64,000 bases of DNA from Lineus longissimus (taxonomy: Eukaryota > Nemertea > Pilidiophora > Heteronemertea > Lineidae): assembly GCF_910592395.1 (NCBI RefSeq), contig NC_088311.1, positions 24,646,646 through 24,710,645 of the forward strand, read 5' to 3'. A model generated the notes under the pieces. That model had not been told where the DNA came from and searched no databases. It saw only the letters and a list, made by a program, of their open reading frames with translations. A program made the position numbers and the translations under genes. Shown piece after piece: positions 12,588-25,800 of this stretch (its first letter is position 1; every line of letters starts with the position of its first letter).

Positions 12588-13566
12588 GTCAATCTCCCGG
12601 GCGCCGGGTCAAATGTCCAATTTACATGCACCCGCTGAAATTGTGCCACAGTTTGATCCATTCTCCAAGCGTCGTCAACGGAGATCACTCGACCTACATC
12701 AACAAGGTTGAATGAGGCTTGTCAGTGATGGTCACCGTTGACGACGCTTGGAGAATGGATCAAACTGTGGCAGAGGGACTATGGTCTCATTAGGGAGGTT
12801 TTTTTGTATTCATGCGCGGCCAACCCGTAACCGTAGTTCCTTAAAAATCATTGATTTCTCGTCCTCACAGTATGTCAGTGTTGATTCAGCAGTTGTTTTG
12901 GCGAAGACATGTTTTTTTTGAGTTTCTGAAACCTAGAGCGCTACTCAATAGGCGGTTAACAAGAAACACCGCATTTACTGTTGTTGCCGACTTATGCGTA
13001 CACTGAACTTGGGATGTGCGTCGGCCCCGTGTTGAAATGCCGTCTCAGTGCCAGTTGGTGCGTTTTTCGCTGATTTGTGCAAAATTCAACATATCTCAAA
13101 AGTTCAATGGTTGACCCTTGATTTTTTTTATTTTTGTGTAGCGTTAGCAACTGTCTTTCATGGGGAATGGTCACTGTAAGAATTATTCAGGAAGAAATGT
13201 ATAATATTTGGGGATTTTCGTGATTGTCCGGCCCAATTGGCAATATTGCCATTTGGGATGGTGAACAGAGCTAGGAGCAAATGCGACGCTTATGATTTAT
13301 TTAAAGAAATAAAATGCCCGATTTAACATCCTGCAGAATCAGGGGAATCGGGCGTTTCCAGTGACATACAACACAAATTGGTTGTCCTCATGCAATCACT
13401 TTGGAAACGCATTTTAAAATAGATGTTACGTCCTGTTAATGGGGCACGTCATCATCGCGTACAATTGGGAAAAACTCCCTAACGAGACCTATATAACAAT
13501 TTCAGCGGGTGCATGTAAATTGGACATTTGGCCCGGCGGCGCGGCCCGGCGCCTGGGAGATTGGGT
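12588..13566. mobile_element. Foldback / terminal-inverted-repeat element (MITE-like), non-coding
   Basis: The ends are inverted repeats. A 35-bp perfectly matching core lies at 12610-12644 and, inverted, at 13496-13530. It is flanked outward by a matching CAATCTCCC(G/A)GGCGCCGGG segment; the right copy carries about 11 extra GC-rich bases. Inward, GGTCTC(A/G)TTAGGGAG at about 12783-12797 pairs with its inverse at about 13472-13486, so the inverted arms run about 90-100 bp once a nested insertion in the left arm is removed. The interior has no recognisable transposase, so this would be a non-autonomous element. No target-site duplication was confirmed. Confidence 0.7.
12645..12771. repeat. 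127-bp hairpin with perfect 37-bp arms, nested in the foldback element
   Basis: Positions 12645-12681 and 12735-12771 are exact reverse complements, starting GCCACAGTTTGATCCATTCT on one arm and ending in its inverse on the other, with a 53-bp loop. The right arm of the surrounding element lacks this block, so it looks like a secondary insertion into the left arm. Confidence 0.85.
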
Positions 13567-13880
13567 CAGCAGGTGCGCGGGTCGATCTAAAATGCAAACC
13601 AAAAATTGCTTTCCCTTCAAATTATATTTTTAATGCCAAAGACGAAGTACTTTTCTTTCACAAAACTTAAGTGCAAAGCCGTTGGTCCATAACATTTGTT
13701 GAATTATAAATTTACCGTGTAAAACAAACCTTTCTTGATAAAAGGCATCGTCGAAACACCGTCGGCATCATTTCATCTGAAGTCGCATTTTCTCTGACCC
13801 ACACCTTGGTGATGATTGTAAACATCATGGTGGATCCGATTTGCTGACATTAATACTGCAGTAAGAAATTAAACAAGAAG

Positions 13881-16800
13881 ATGACACATATATTATGTAC
13901 CTGGCTCAATGATGAGCTACAGATTTCAAAGGATATAGGTATGTTCAGGGCTAAAAATGGACTTGCTTTGGAGGTGCAAAAAAGGAATCTGGTTACTGAA
14001 CTGACTGACTGAGTCTGAGCCGAGTGAACACCTCCATTCATATCGAGACTCATCTCATGCATGTCATGCATGCATGGATTGGATGGGATAGATGGGATGG
14101 ATGAATGGATTGATGCGAATTGCAGTGCATGATTTTGACACTGTCGGTCACAGGAAGGCATGATATACATATGACACTTCGGTCCTGGATATGACGTCGC
14201 CGATCTGGTACGGTTTGCGCAACTACAAAAAAATCATGCACAATCAGGCCAGGTGTGCAACGCAGAGTTTCTTGACTTTGTGTTTGAAGGAGATATGCAT
14301 CAGAGGTCATGCTCAAACTGTACCATACTCTTATCTGGGACTACAGTTCCTAAGTGTCGTATTGAATCAGTGAATGAGTGAATCATGATGATCATGATGA
14401 TGATGTTAACGTTGTTAAAATTGTGTTCATGTTGGTCGACGAGAGGTTTAGAAATGCAGACAATTAGGCCTACTTATTTCTATAAAAATGAGTCAATACT
14501 AGTATTCATCTAAATGAAAATAAATGATGTTTTTGTTGTTTCATTTTAGATGCCAACAACTTTGCACGGGAGTGTGCCACCGGATATATCATTGGAGACG
14601 TGCTACGCCACTATGGGTTGCAAGATGATTTTAACCTTTTCTCTCAGAGCACGTAAGCAGAATTAATCTCTTTTAAGAAAGGAGGTGGGGGAGGGGTCAG
14701 TGTAGGTTCTTCACTTCAGTCCATCAGAGTACCCATGAAAAAAATCGGGCAGAACCAAGATCCAGAGAAAAGAGGGCCATCACTTTTCAGAATTTCGTGG
14801 TCAAACTCAAACATTTTTCTGTATGGGGAGTCTGGGATTACTAATTAGTCCTTTGATCCCTACATGAGAATGGTTCATTGTTTATATTCTTTGAACACGG
14901 TTCATTAGGCAACACTGTCATTGGTGTAACTGAATCAGTATCACTATCAATTATGTCATTGTCTCTGATTAATATGAAAATTAGTTTCAAGTTTTGCTCT
15001 TCTTTGTTTCAGCACCACTGACTCTAAGGTCAACAATTTTACTCGACTTGAGCCAACATTACATCTCCTTGAGGTCCCATTTGACACCAACATTGCAAAT
15101 GATATCATGCGAGAGAAACCAGGAGTTGCCACCAGACTGATGTACCAGATGTTTGTATCTCTTCATCGCAAAGAGAAAAATAACCTGACTGGTGTTGCCA
15201 TGGAAACAATGCGTCCAGCTGCCCCTGTCAAATTAGAGGCCGTCGAGAGTCAAATGTACAAAGAGGTAGGAAATTGTTCTCATTCGTTTGCTTTCACACA
15301 TTTCTAAAGAATGGTAGGCTTTACGCTACTGGTATCAATCCAGTGATCTACTGGTCACTTTTTGGCAAATTGGGACATGTTGATCATGAGATATACGCAG
15401 TGAATCTATTTCTCTATACTAGTACACACTTACGGTGTAAATTACTCCCTTTATCAAGATATAATTTGTGTCTTAAAGTGACTTCTGCACTACCGTCAAC
15501 TGCCGAATTTTCATGTAACGTGTCGTCTCAAATTGTTTTCACCCCAACGTCTTCATATTTCTCATTCTGCACATGTTTCTTCCTTCTGTTATGATCAGGA
15601 TGAGGTAAGCTTGTCAGTGCATGCATCACCTTGCTCTATACAGTGTATAGCGGCTATTTGTGAATTGTTCCCTCTTCCAGTTCCAGAATCCAGTTTTTGA
15701 AACTTGGTTATGACCAAAGTGTTCATAAAAATATGTTCCAATTTCTTGCAAGAATTAATCCTAGTTGCATGTTATGTTGCTGATTTTGATTTTAAGCTGT
15801 TGCAGAGTCATGGGTTACATCAATATCCAGTCATTGCTTTGCGTTTTATGAAGTGAAATGGATGTTGCATGATTCTTAAAATTACTGCATAGTACTTCAT
15901 GTAACAGCTACACTTCCCCTTTGAAATGTTTCAAAGGTTAATGAATGAGATCTTCATGTACATATTGGTACACTGCTCGTCTATTTTGAAATGCATGTGG
16001 TGTATTACTAATTAGAACAAAACTTTAGCATTCCACTGGCACAAAAACTCAATGCTCTCCTTGTCTGGTTTTTATCAACCTTCCTATGTACAGTTCTATT
16101 TTGTATATTAGTGGTGTCAGTGAGCAATATCTTCTATGTATGTGTCTGCCTGGCCCTTATCAATGAAATGTGAAGTCAGACATAAGGTCCTATCCTCCCA
16201 AGCTCCCAAATAATTGTTGTCATGGTACTCTCAGCAGTCACGGACTGTTGTCCTTGTTTTTCCCCACAGTTTGATTGGTCCTAGAGCTTCAAATGGCATG
16301 CAGTGAAAGACCTCCCTTGGCAGACACCTCTGTTAGTAGGACACCCTGTCTAATAGAGATAGGGATTTTGGTTCCAAAGGGGTCAGTTCCATACATTTTG
16401 ACCTATGTTATCAGGACACCTCTCTTTAAAGGGGAGCATTTGTCAGTCCAAAGCCTTTAATAGGAGGTTCTAGTGTACTTTGATTCCTAAACCAAGACTT
16501 TTGAACCTTCCAGAGATTGAAGCACATGACCCCACGTCAGACTGATCTGAACCTCGAAGCCCTGGTGTCTCGCTTCCACGAGAAACAAATCGAGATGGAA
16601 TCGGTTGCATTCAAGGACAGGTTTGAAGAGCAACAAAGACAGAAAGAGAAACTGATGAGGGAGAGGCAAGCAAGACTGGAGAGGTCCAAACAGCAGAAGG
16701 CGATGCAGAGTGAAATCATGGCAAAGATTGAGTAAGTTGATACACCTGGTTTGACAGGAAAGATTCTGTTGGCATCAGCAACATTGTCTCCGTCCCCTCA

Positions 16801-19800
16801 ACTATGGTACACTGATTTCCACTGTATGTTTATTGTTGATTAACGTGTATGGGTACATTCTTTCCAGGTCTGCAACAGTAGAGATCCCAAAGCCACCTCC
16901 CAACAAGACAGCCAAGGCTATCGCTCAGAGGCGCCATTACAGGAAACTGGTCGAAGCTGAGGTAACTTAACGATGACGTGTTGATCAGTCCCTTTGTCCA
17001 TTCATCTTACAGAAAAGAAACCATTTTCACCTTCATATTGTTTCATTGTGTTTTTGTTAGGATGACACCTTCCTCAGAGCGGAATGTTGTCATTTACAGA
17101 ACCAGAATGAGAATCATGATAGTATTTGTTGACAGACATGAAAACCCTGTAGGCGCATTTTCATCAGCAGCAGATGTCAGGCTGTAGGTCTCTGGTGTAA
17201 TTTGTTATGTTAAGATTTCTGCTTCTTCTGTTTTCCCAGATGAAAAGCTTGCCATTTTATAATGATTCGTCTTTGCAGAATACAAAACAGAGTATCTGGG
17301 AATTTGAAGAGCGCATGAAAATGGTTTTACCCCCATCAAAACCCTTTGAAGAAACTGTCGGGTAAGTTTAGTTTTTGGTCCATTTTGGTTCCTGCTGCGG
17401 TTGCCCTTGGCCAATTTTGGAACTACAGTACTATTAGTAGTAGTAGTTCTTCATGAAGGTCACGTGAGAAACTGACAAACATTGTCCTGTGAAAATCACC
17501 AATGTGGGACCAAAATGAGTTTCCATGATGTTGAAGCTGTCCTATTGGCAGAGATGTCCACTGGGGGAGGTTTTACTTGAAGGGTGAATCAAACTCAGTC
17601 AAACCTCCATCAAAATATCCATTGTTATTTGAATGACTGTCTTACTTTGCGCTCCAGTGATGGTATAGTGACAACACAAGAGCCCAAAGACCCTCTTGAG
17701 TACATCAAGGTACAATCGAATGACGAGTACATCGGGAAGATCAAAAGACGTCTGCAGGAGGATGCGTCTGCCCGCGCTGAGAGAGAGAAGCGGAGGAGGA
17801 AGGTCCTGGTTGACCAGCTCAAGTCTCATGAGGCACAAGAGGTAGGCGAACATTCCACTGTTTCTAGAGTTTCTGAAGTGATCAGATTGGGATTACCATC
17901 TTGCCCGTCTTTTTATTTCAGGAGGCAAGACGAGAAGAAATGCTGGTGAACCGCTTGATGCGTCAGTCTCAACAGGAGCGTAGGATTGCCGTCCAGCTGC
18001 TGCAGACGCGACACGAGAAGGAGATCGTCAGGAGGAATCGTATCTTTCGGGAGAAGCAGTATGAGGAGAGGCGGATGAAAGACTTCGTTGATGCTCTGGA
18101 CAGAGAAGCTGTAAGTCCGACACTGGTTGTAGCATTAGATATCCTGGCTTAAGAGAGGAGTCAGGCAAGTTACTGCTTGTCTTCACTGAAGTTATTCTGC
18201 TGTTTCTAACTGTTCATACTTCATGTGTTTGCTAAGTTGCAAATTGAGGGTCAGGCCCAAGCAAATAAGCTTCAACTGGAATTCCTGCAATGTCCTTTGA
18301 TACATTTACTTAATACCGGGACATATTTGTATTTCAGGAAGTTGCTCGCTTGGCTAAGATTGAATACGAAGAGCAGACATTGAAGGACAAGGATCTACAT
18401 GATCAGATCGCGGCCGAACGGGCGCAGGCCAAGTACCAGAAACATTATGATACTTGCATGGACGTGGTTAATGATATGGTGGACTTCACAAGCAAGGTGG
18501 CTGAGTACAGGGAACTCACTGAAGAGTAGGTTGGGTTTTGATGATATCTGAAGATTGGTGAAATTAAAGGAGATACTATTTAATATCTCTGCAAGTGTGC
18601 TCTGCCTGTTGAGGACAATTCAGCAACCAGACAAGAGTAGAACTGCATGTTAATTCCTTCATTTTGTTAGCTGAAGCTGATTTCTCTCCTTGCTCTCTTT
18701 AAGGCTGATTCCTCCCAAGCTGTTCCGGGAATGGAAAGCATTGTTCACAGAAGGCAAGCCACTCTATGAAGTGCCTGCTGAAACAGAGGAGACCATGGAT
18801 GAGGTGACCCCTGAACAAGTCCTAGAGGAGGAGAGGCAGCAACTCCTTGATGAGGGAGACTTCATGGAATACAAGGTTAGGGACCGTTGTACAGGTGATC
18901 GAGATGGTTTGGTTCCTCCAAAGTTTGTCAAAAGCAGCCCGGGCTATTGCTTTCCTTCTCTTCAGGTCACCTTCGCCTGAGTCCATCATTGCTATTGCCT
19001 ACTTCATCCAATAGGCTTTTGGTTTCTCAACGAGACGTCCAATGTATGTTCCTGTGCTGATTACCTCACTTGATTGCTGAATGACAATGACTGGTTTATA
19101 TTTTTCTCCAGGAAATGATAGGAGAATGGAATCCGCCCGAAGGCAGTGAGATCACCACACCTCCAAGGAACAATCCTGTTGTTGGTCATGTCGTCCAGAG
19201 GCTATTTAACATTGTCTACCCTCCGACAGTAAGTACAATTACAATATTTCAATGACCTTGTTTACAGGCATTGATCAAGTATAGGAAAATCAAATTAGAG
19301 TATAATACAACTCATGGTCACCAAAATTCGCCATGGAGATGAAACTGTGTTACCAATTCAACCTCAGATGAGAACCCACTATATCTCATCTGTCTTCATG
19401 AGGTCTTACTAAGCTTTAGTTAATGATTGTCACAAGAAATACCAGCTCTGTTGCTGCCTAGAGGTCTAATGTCTTTCCTAATGTAAGTCACCATTATCTC
19501 CTGCAGTCATGTATAATTGTGTTCTTTCAGCCTCCCCCTCCCCCACCTGAGTTCCCTCCATTCCCAATCAAGGCGTGTGTCCTCGGGAAAGTCTTCAGTG
19601 GAAAGACGACTTGTGTCAAAGTCTTAGCTGAGAGTAAGTATTGTTGATGGAAAGTCTTCAGTGGAAAGACGACTTGTGTCAAAGTCTTAGCTGAGAGTAA
19701 GTATTGTTGATGGAAACATGCATTCTGTCCCCGATTTCTCTAATGCCACCACCCCGGTAACGCGACCATTCAACCTCGGTCCCATGAGTGGTTGTAATAC

Positions 19801-22800
19801 CGGGGTTCCACTGTACATGTATATGTATTATTCAGTACAATCAAAAGGTCTTTGGAGTGCATAGGTCAGACTGGGCTTCTTATTTCAGCCAAGTGTAAAC
19901 TCACGAGGATTGATGGGACATCTATCATTGTTTTCCAGATCATCGTCTGCGAGTGTTGAATACTGATGAGTTGGTAGCGGAGGCAATCGAGGCAAACAGG
20001 AACGGGGAAATAGAAGAGCTTGAAGAAGAACCGGTCGAAGAGGCAAAGAGTGAACTGATGATGGCAGAGTCGTTCACGGATGCTGCTAAAACTGGAACTC
20101 CAGCGGAGCCTGGGACTACACCGGGGACAGCTGCTACGGAGAAGTCGTCTGCTGAGGATAGTAACAAGGTCCAGGAGCAGCAGGAGGCAACTGAGGAGGC
20201 TCCTGATGAGAAGAAAGATGAGGGAACTGAAAAAAGTAAGCTTGGTTGTGGATTTTATGACTTCTCCTACAGTATTGTGACTGGCAATTGTAACCCTCTC
20301 AAAATTGTCTCTGTTTAAGGAATTAACACCACCTGGCACTTCTCTCTACTAAAAGCAAAACCACTTTAGAATTGAAAAATATTGTTGACGAGTTGTTTCA
20401 AAATCGTGTTGTTCTTACTGTTCCAGCTGATCCTGAGAAGCCTATCTCAGATAAAGCTGAATCTGAACTTGCACCTGGTACAGCGGAGGAAGTCTTGAGC
20501 ACAGCAAAATCGGTCAAGTCGGTTACCTCAAAGAGATCGGTGAAGCCTCCAAAACCACAGCCGACTGCCCGAGCCAAACTAGGATTAAAGGCGTCCAAGT
20601 TCTTGAAGAAGGGAAAACCTGTGGATGATCAGTGTGTTGTGGAGATCCTCACGGAAGCTATCAGACGTATTCCAGAGGGCACTGGATGGGTGATCGACGG
20701 GTTCCCTACCACCTACAGCCAGGCAAAACTCCTCGAGAAAGCCTTAAGTGGTTTCGATGGACCGGATAAGTCCAAGTCCAGTATCAAACTCACAGAGGGG
20801 AAAAAGGGGAAGAAATCTACCCTTGCGCCTGACCCTCGCCCTCCACCACCACCAGCTGAACCAACCAGTGGTATCAACGTCGTTGTTGTCTTTGATATCC
20901 CCGATGAGCTGGCGATGAAGAGGTCAGCTGGACGGACTTGTAAGTTGAATGATTATCTATTATTAACTTATCCAAGCTAAGCTGTGATATCTTATGAGGG
21001 ATTGTAGCCAAGGGAGCCTGAAGCCTGGGAGCCTCAAAGGCCGTGGGTGTGAGCTGACAAAAAAAGGTGATCAAAGATAAAACAAAATTTCACAGGGAAG
21101 ACAACAATGTTCTTTTCAATTTCTTTCTTTGATTTGCAGGCGCGATTCAAGCAGACGAGACATATCAGCAGGAGTTCAAGCCCCCACCAGAGGGCAGTGC
21201 GACAGGCATCGGTAAACAAGAGAGAGTCATCCCTGTGGAGGATCCAGCCCATGACCAGGAGCAGATTCAACATAGGTATGGTTAAAACCATTTTCTTCTC
21301 CTTCTTCTTTGTGTTCAACTGGTCAAACTTTTACACTGTTGGTCCTCAAGTACGTGGCAGTGTGACGCTCATGTTCTCATCAAGGGCTGACTTGAAGAGG
21401 TTACAACTTGTTGTGTCCCTTGCAGAGGTATTCATTTTCTATACACTTCTTTCTGAAATTTCATCCACATCACATTTTCCACCTTCATAACATTAATAAT
21501 CATAGTCTGCCTGTTGTCTTACAGAATCACTGGCTTCCTGGATGCCTGGCCAAAGCTGGAGAAATGGTTCAACAAGTTTGGAATCCTGAAGAATATAGAT
21601 GCAACGTTAGCAGAGGATGTGCTGTATCTTGAGGTGGAGACAGTTCTCGAGGATACATTGAAGAAGTTACAGGGTGTAGAGGAGGAGGAGTCAATGCCAG
21701 TAGAAGTTACCACAGAAGAAGTCAAAGAGGAACCACCAGTAAGGTTTTAGAGTATTGGTCTTCTTTAGCATAATAAGTACTATGGAACCTGTCCGATCCT
21801 CAAGACCATTACCATGACACCATCTCATTGTTGTATCTAATGGCTTCAGAAGTTGTCATCCTATTTGATCTGTCGGAAGCTGTCCGCTTTGTTCCGAGTC
21901 GTTGCATAGGGCACAAGATGTCCGCTTTGTTCCGAGTCGTTGCATAGGGCACAAGATGTCCGCTTTGTTCCGAGTCGTTGCATAGTGCACAAGATGTCCG
22001 CTTTGTTCTGAGTCGTTGCATCCCCAAGGGCACAAGATGTTGTTGCTTATCTAATGACTGTATTTGTTTGTCTAGCCTGAGCCTGCTCCAGTTGAAGAAC
22101 CCTCAGTTGAGCCACCAAAGGAAGAAGAACGCAAGGGCTCCAGACCTAGCTCTAAGAAGTCAAGATCCGGTTCTGGAGGGAAGCGCTCTGGCTCTCGCGG
22201 CTCTGGGAAAGAATCACCTGGCCGCAGCAAGTCACCGAAAGGCAAAGACAAGAGTGCATCACCTAAACGCAAGAAATCAGCCGAGTCAGGCAAGAAAAGT
22301 GCCAAAGGAAGCCGGGGATCATCACCTAAATCTCCAAAACGTGGTCGATCTGGGAAGAAAGGGAAGTCACCAGAACCGGAGCCCGAGCCAGAACCGGAGG
22401 TGCCTGCCGGTCCTCCGCCTCCAGAGCCAGGCTCGGAGGAATGGGAGTACGTGGACCTGCTTATTGAAGACCAACTGGCTGAGGTCTTGGCACCGTATTG
22501 GGAGGCGGTCGAAAACACTTACGTTGCCAGCAGTAAATCATCGTTCAGGAAGATTAGGGATGAGCGGGAGATGATTATCAGATACTTCTACCAGATCAGA
22601 CAAGATTTCATGCAGTTTCTCAAGCGGCCAGATCATAAACAGGAGTTTGTCACCCAGTGGCAGAAGGTAAGAGATAGTCCAAAAACAGTGCTCAGGTATT
22701 TTCAAACTGAGTTAGTTTCTTGTGGCAAAGCATTGTTCCCCTTTGATATCAATGTTGTTCTCAGTCAAGTAAACCAAGATTATTTTTCATTAAAGGCATC

Positions 22801-25800
22801 GATATTCTAAAAAAGGTATGATGTTGAAGTCATGAAAAGGTCAACCATCATAAAGATCTGTCACTCAGCCATATGTGATTCCACCTCATCTGCTTCCCGT
22901 ATACCCTATTAACCAAATTTACAACTGATTTCATTTCACCAGGAATACAATGAGGTACCCGATGACATGCGGGAGGATGAAGAGACGAGAGCGGAGCTGC
23001 ATGAGCGAGTTGATGATCTCCGTGAGAGGCTGTGGAGCATATGTGACGAGAGGAAGGAACAAGCTGAGGAGGAGAGGAACTCAATCATGAGTGACGGCTG
23101 GCTGGATGATCGACTCGGCATACTCAGTAACTTTTACATCACACTTATGCAGGTACAGTTATAATCTTACTGTCTAACTTTGCATGGTGTATTTAATTTT
23201 CGATTTCAGTCTCAGAAAATTTGCCTAAACCTTCGTGATTCTCAAACCATCCCTCTGAGGCAAGGAATACTCACTGATGATGCCATTGTCTCACCTATTG
23301 TATTGCTAGCATACGAGATTTTGAACGTCTGCCACACTTTAAGAAAATATGTCATTAGTCATAGAGCCAGTGACACCTGATTCCCAACTCTTCTTGATAA
23401 TTTTGACTTCTAGGGAGAATTAGATCGGTTCCAGGACACACTAAGGATGATGAAGGACTACTATCGTGGAATGGAAGGCCATATTCCTGATGAACTCAAA
23501 GAAGAATACAGTAGAATACCCTTGATAGAGGTGAGTTTCTTGATACTTTTAGAACCCAATCATTCCTTTCGTCAACAAACATCTTAGAGACATCAAGTGT
23601 TCAAGCTATTGTTGGTTAGAGGTTTAACTGAATTCAGCTGACCAAGTTAGATGAAACTAGTGGAACAGGATGTGTCAAGGATTTCAATCTTGAGATCTTT
23701 TTTCAAGTGCTTTTCCTCTACATCTGCCAAAAAGAGTGGCTTACTCAGATTATCAGCTCTTTGCCTGTGCACTGATTGATGAATAATGGTGTTAACATTC
23801 AAGTAATTTCGTCACTCTAGATTCCTCCAGTTGAGAGACCAGGTTCTCCTGACAAGAGTGTAACTGGCAGTGAAGGGCCGCCTGGATCAGAAGATGCCAA
23901 GGAATCGCCACGTAAAGAGCCAAGCAAATCAGCGACCCCTACTGGCAAGAAGGGTAAAGGGAAGGAGGTGCAATCGGAGGGAGAAACAGAGGGGGAGGAA
24001 GGAGAGAAGAAACCACGGTAAGAAAGTTTTCCATTTCGATTTTTTGCCAATGTGATTAGTTTGTCCTCAGGTTTAGTAGAATGGCTGGGCAATGAAGACA
24101 TCTGGTCGGCACTAACAGGGACCTGAAACAATACTTTCCCCTCTTTATAGAGGTTTGCGATCAGTTAGCCCCTCTGAAGATTTTTAAATTTTCTGTTAAT
24201 TTTCAGCTCTTGACATGAAATTGCCACTTTGTTCATGTAATAAACCAGTTTAATACTTTATCACATATTACAGCGTAAGATACAACTCAGCAAGCCAAAT
24301 CGCGCGCTATTTCCGATATTCAAAAAAGCGCCGCATTTCACAATGGTTGTCTTATTATTGGAACATCAGGTTGGGAACTGAGCTTTGATTGGCTTTGACA
24401 GTTTATTTTTTCAGTTGACTGACAACATCTTTGTCTTTGACGCAATCACGTCTATCAGAAACAGATAGTTCGCTTTCTGTTTCTGCTATTATTCATATCC
24501 AGGACACTTCTATTTGGCACTGAAAACCAGAATTGAAAGCACAGACATGATTTGATATATTTTGCCACCTTTTACACCTTGGTTTCACTGATCTGTAGCG
24601 TGTTCCACACAGGAGTTCTGAACAACAAGTATGAATTCGTTGTGACCCACAAATGAAATCAGCTCTATCCTCCTTTACACAATGCTTTAGAGATGGAGAG
24701 GTATTCTAAAACACGTTGATGGTACTACCCCTGCATGCTTGCTGAAAGCTTTGCAACTCCAACACTCCCTTAGCATCTAGTTTTCGTCTGAATACCAGTA
24801 TTTACAATGATTTTGGGACATCTTTTGTAGCATCCCTATGGTGCCACGCCGCCCAGTTTCTCCCGATGCAAACCAAACAGGAGCGACCCCTGGTAATAAA
24901 GACAAGAAGGATAAGAAAGGAGCGAAATCAAAGGAGCGTCAGCCGGGGGCAGAGGAGAAGGAGGAACAACCGCCACCCCCTACAGATGCTGATGAGAGGC
25001 TTCTCTATGATGCTCTATGGACAGCTACTCATGGCATTACTGCCATGGTAAGTCCTCTTCTTTGTCATTGGCACTGAAGTTCATCGACTGTCCAACTGTT
25101 TTCCTGGTTGACTGTGAGGGTCGTTCGGAAATAGTCAGGAAAGTCTTCGTTGATGTGGCAGTCTGTCAGTAGCATTTCTACCAGTGATAGCTAGAGCATA
25201 CCGCTGCAGTTTATGATTTGGACTATTGATGAACTTGGATTGTTGTCAAAGTTGTGCTCTGTCTCCTAAGCACTGTTGCAACTGATATTTCTTATATCGT
25301 CAACACAATATCTGAAATGATATGCCACCTCTCTGTTTCTGCCTAATATCTCCATGATGATATGCCAAACTTTGCTGTCCATTTCAGATTGCTACAGAGG
25401 AAGCAGCAAGAGAACTAGAAGAGGAGGCTGAGAAGGAGAAAGAGGCCCAGAAAGAGAGGGAGAAAGCTGCAGCGGCTGCCAAGACCAAGGGTGGGAAAGG
25501 GAAGGGTGGAAAGAAGAGTCGGAGTCCGTCTCCCAAGAAGAAGAAGGATGCACCAGTGGCAGAGACACCTCCTCCTGCAGGTAAATATAAATATAATTCT
25601 AGCTACATTAACAACATCATGTGCAATACCTGCCTCGGTCTGGAGGACATGCTTTCTGTTATGGGTGGTAAGGTTTTGGACCAAGATTGTTACTCCCAAT
25701 CAATTGTAGATTTGTCATCAGGAGACCTCATAAAGGACAGCGTTTTATCCTAAAGTCAGGGTTCTACAGTAGTTAACTTTCTGACAAACTTGGAACTGTA

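Larger units (their letters stand above)
12460..13880. promoter_or_regulatory. Head-to-head intergenic region, presumed bidirectional promoter of EIF2D and SPEF2
   Basis: The two start codons (EIF2D 12459 on minus, SPEF2 13881 on plus) are only 1.42 kb apart, and both 5'UTRs must fit here. About 980 bp of it is the foldback element described separately, leaving roughly 130 bp next to EIF2D and 315 bp next to SPEF2. I see no obvious TATA box and no canonical X-box. That the promoter is shared is inferred from geometry only. Confidence 0.5.

Noticed and set aside
12427-12711. 94-codon plus-strand open frame starting near the EIF2D start
   Set aside because: It runs antisense through EIF2D exon 1 and into the inverted repeat, has no homology I recognise and shows no splice signals.
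13690-13830. Candidate first exon for EIF2D on the minus strand (MMFTIITKV... frame)
   Set aside because: Its phase does not fit exon 2. The exon at 12404-12459 does, and gives the conserved N-terminus.
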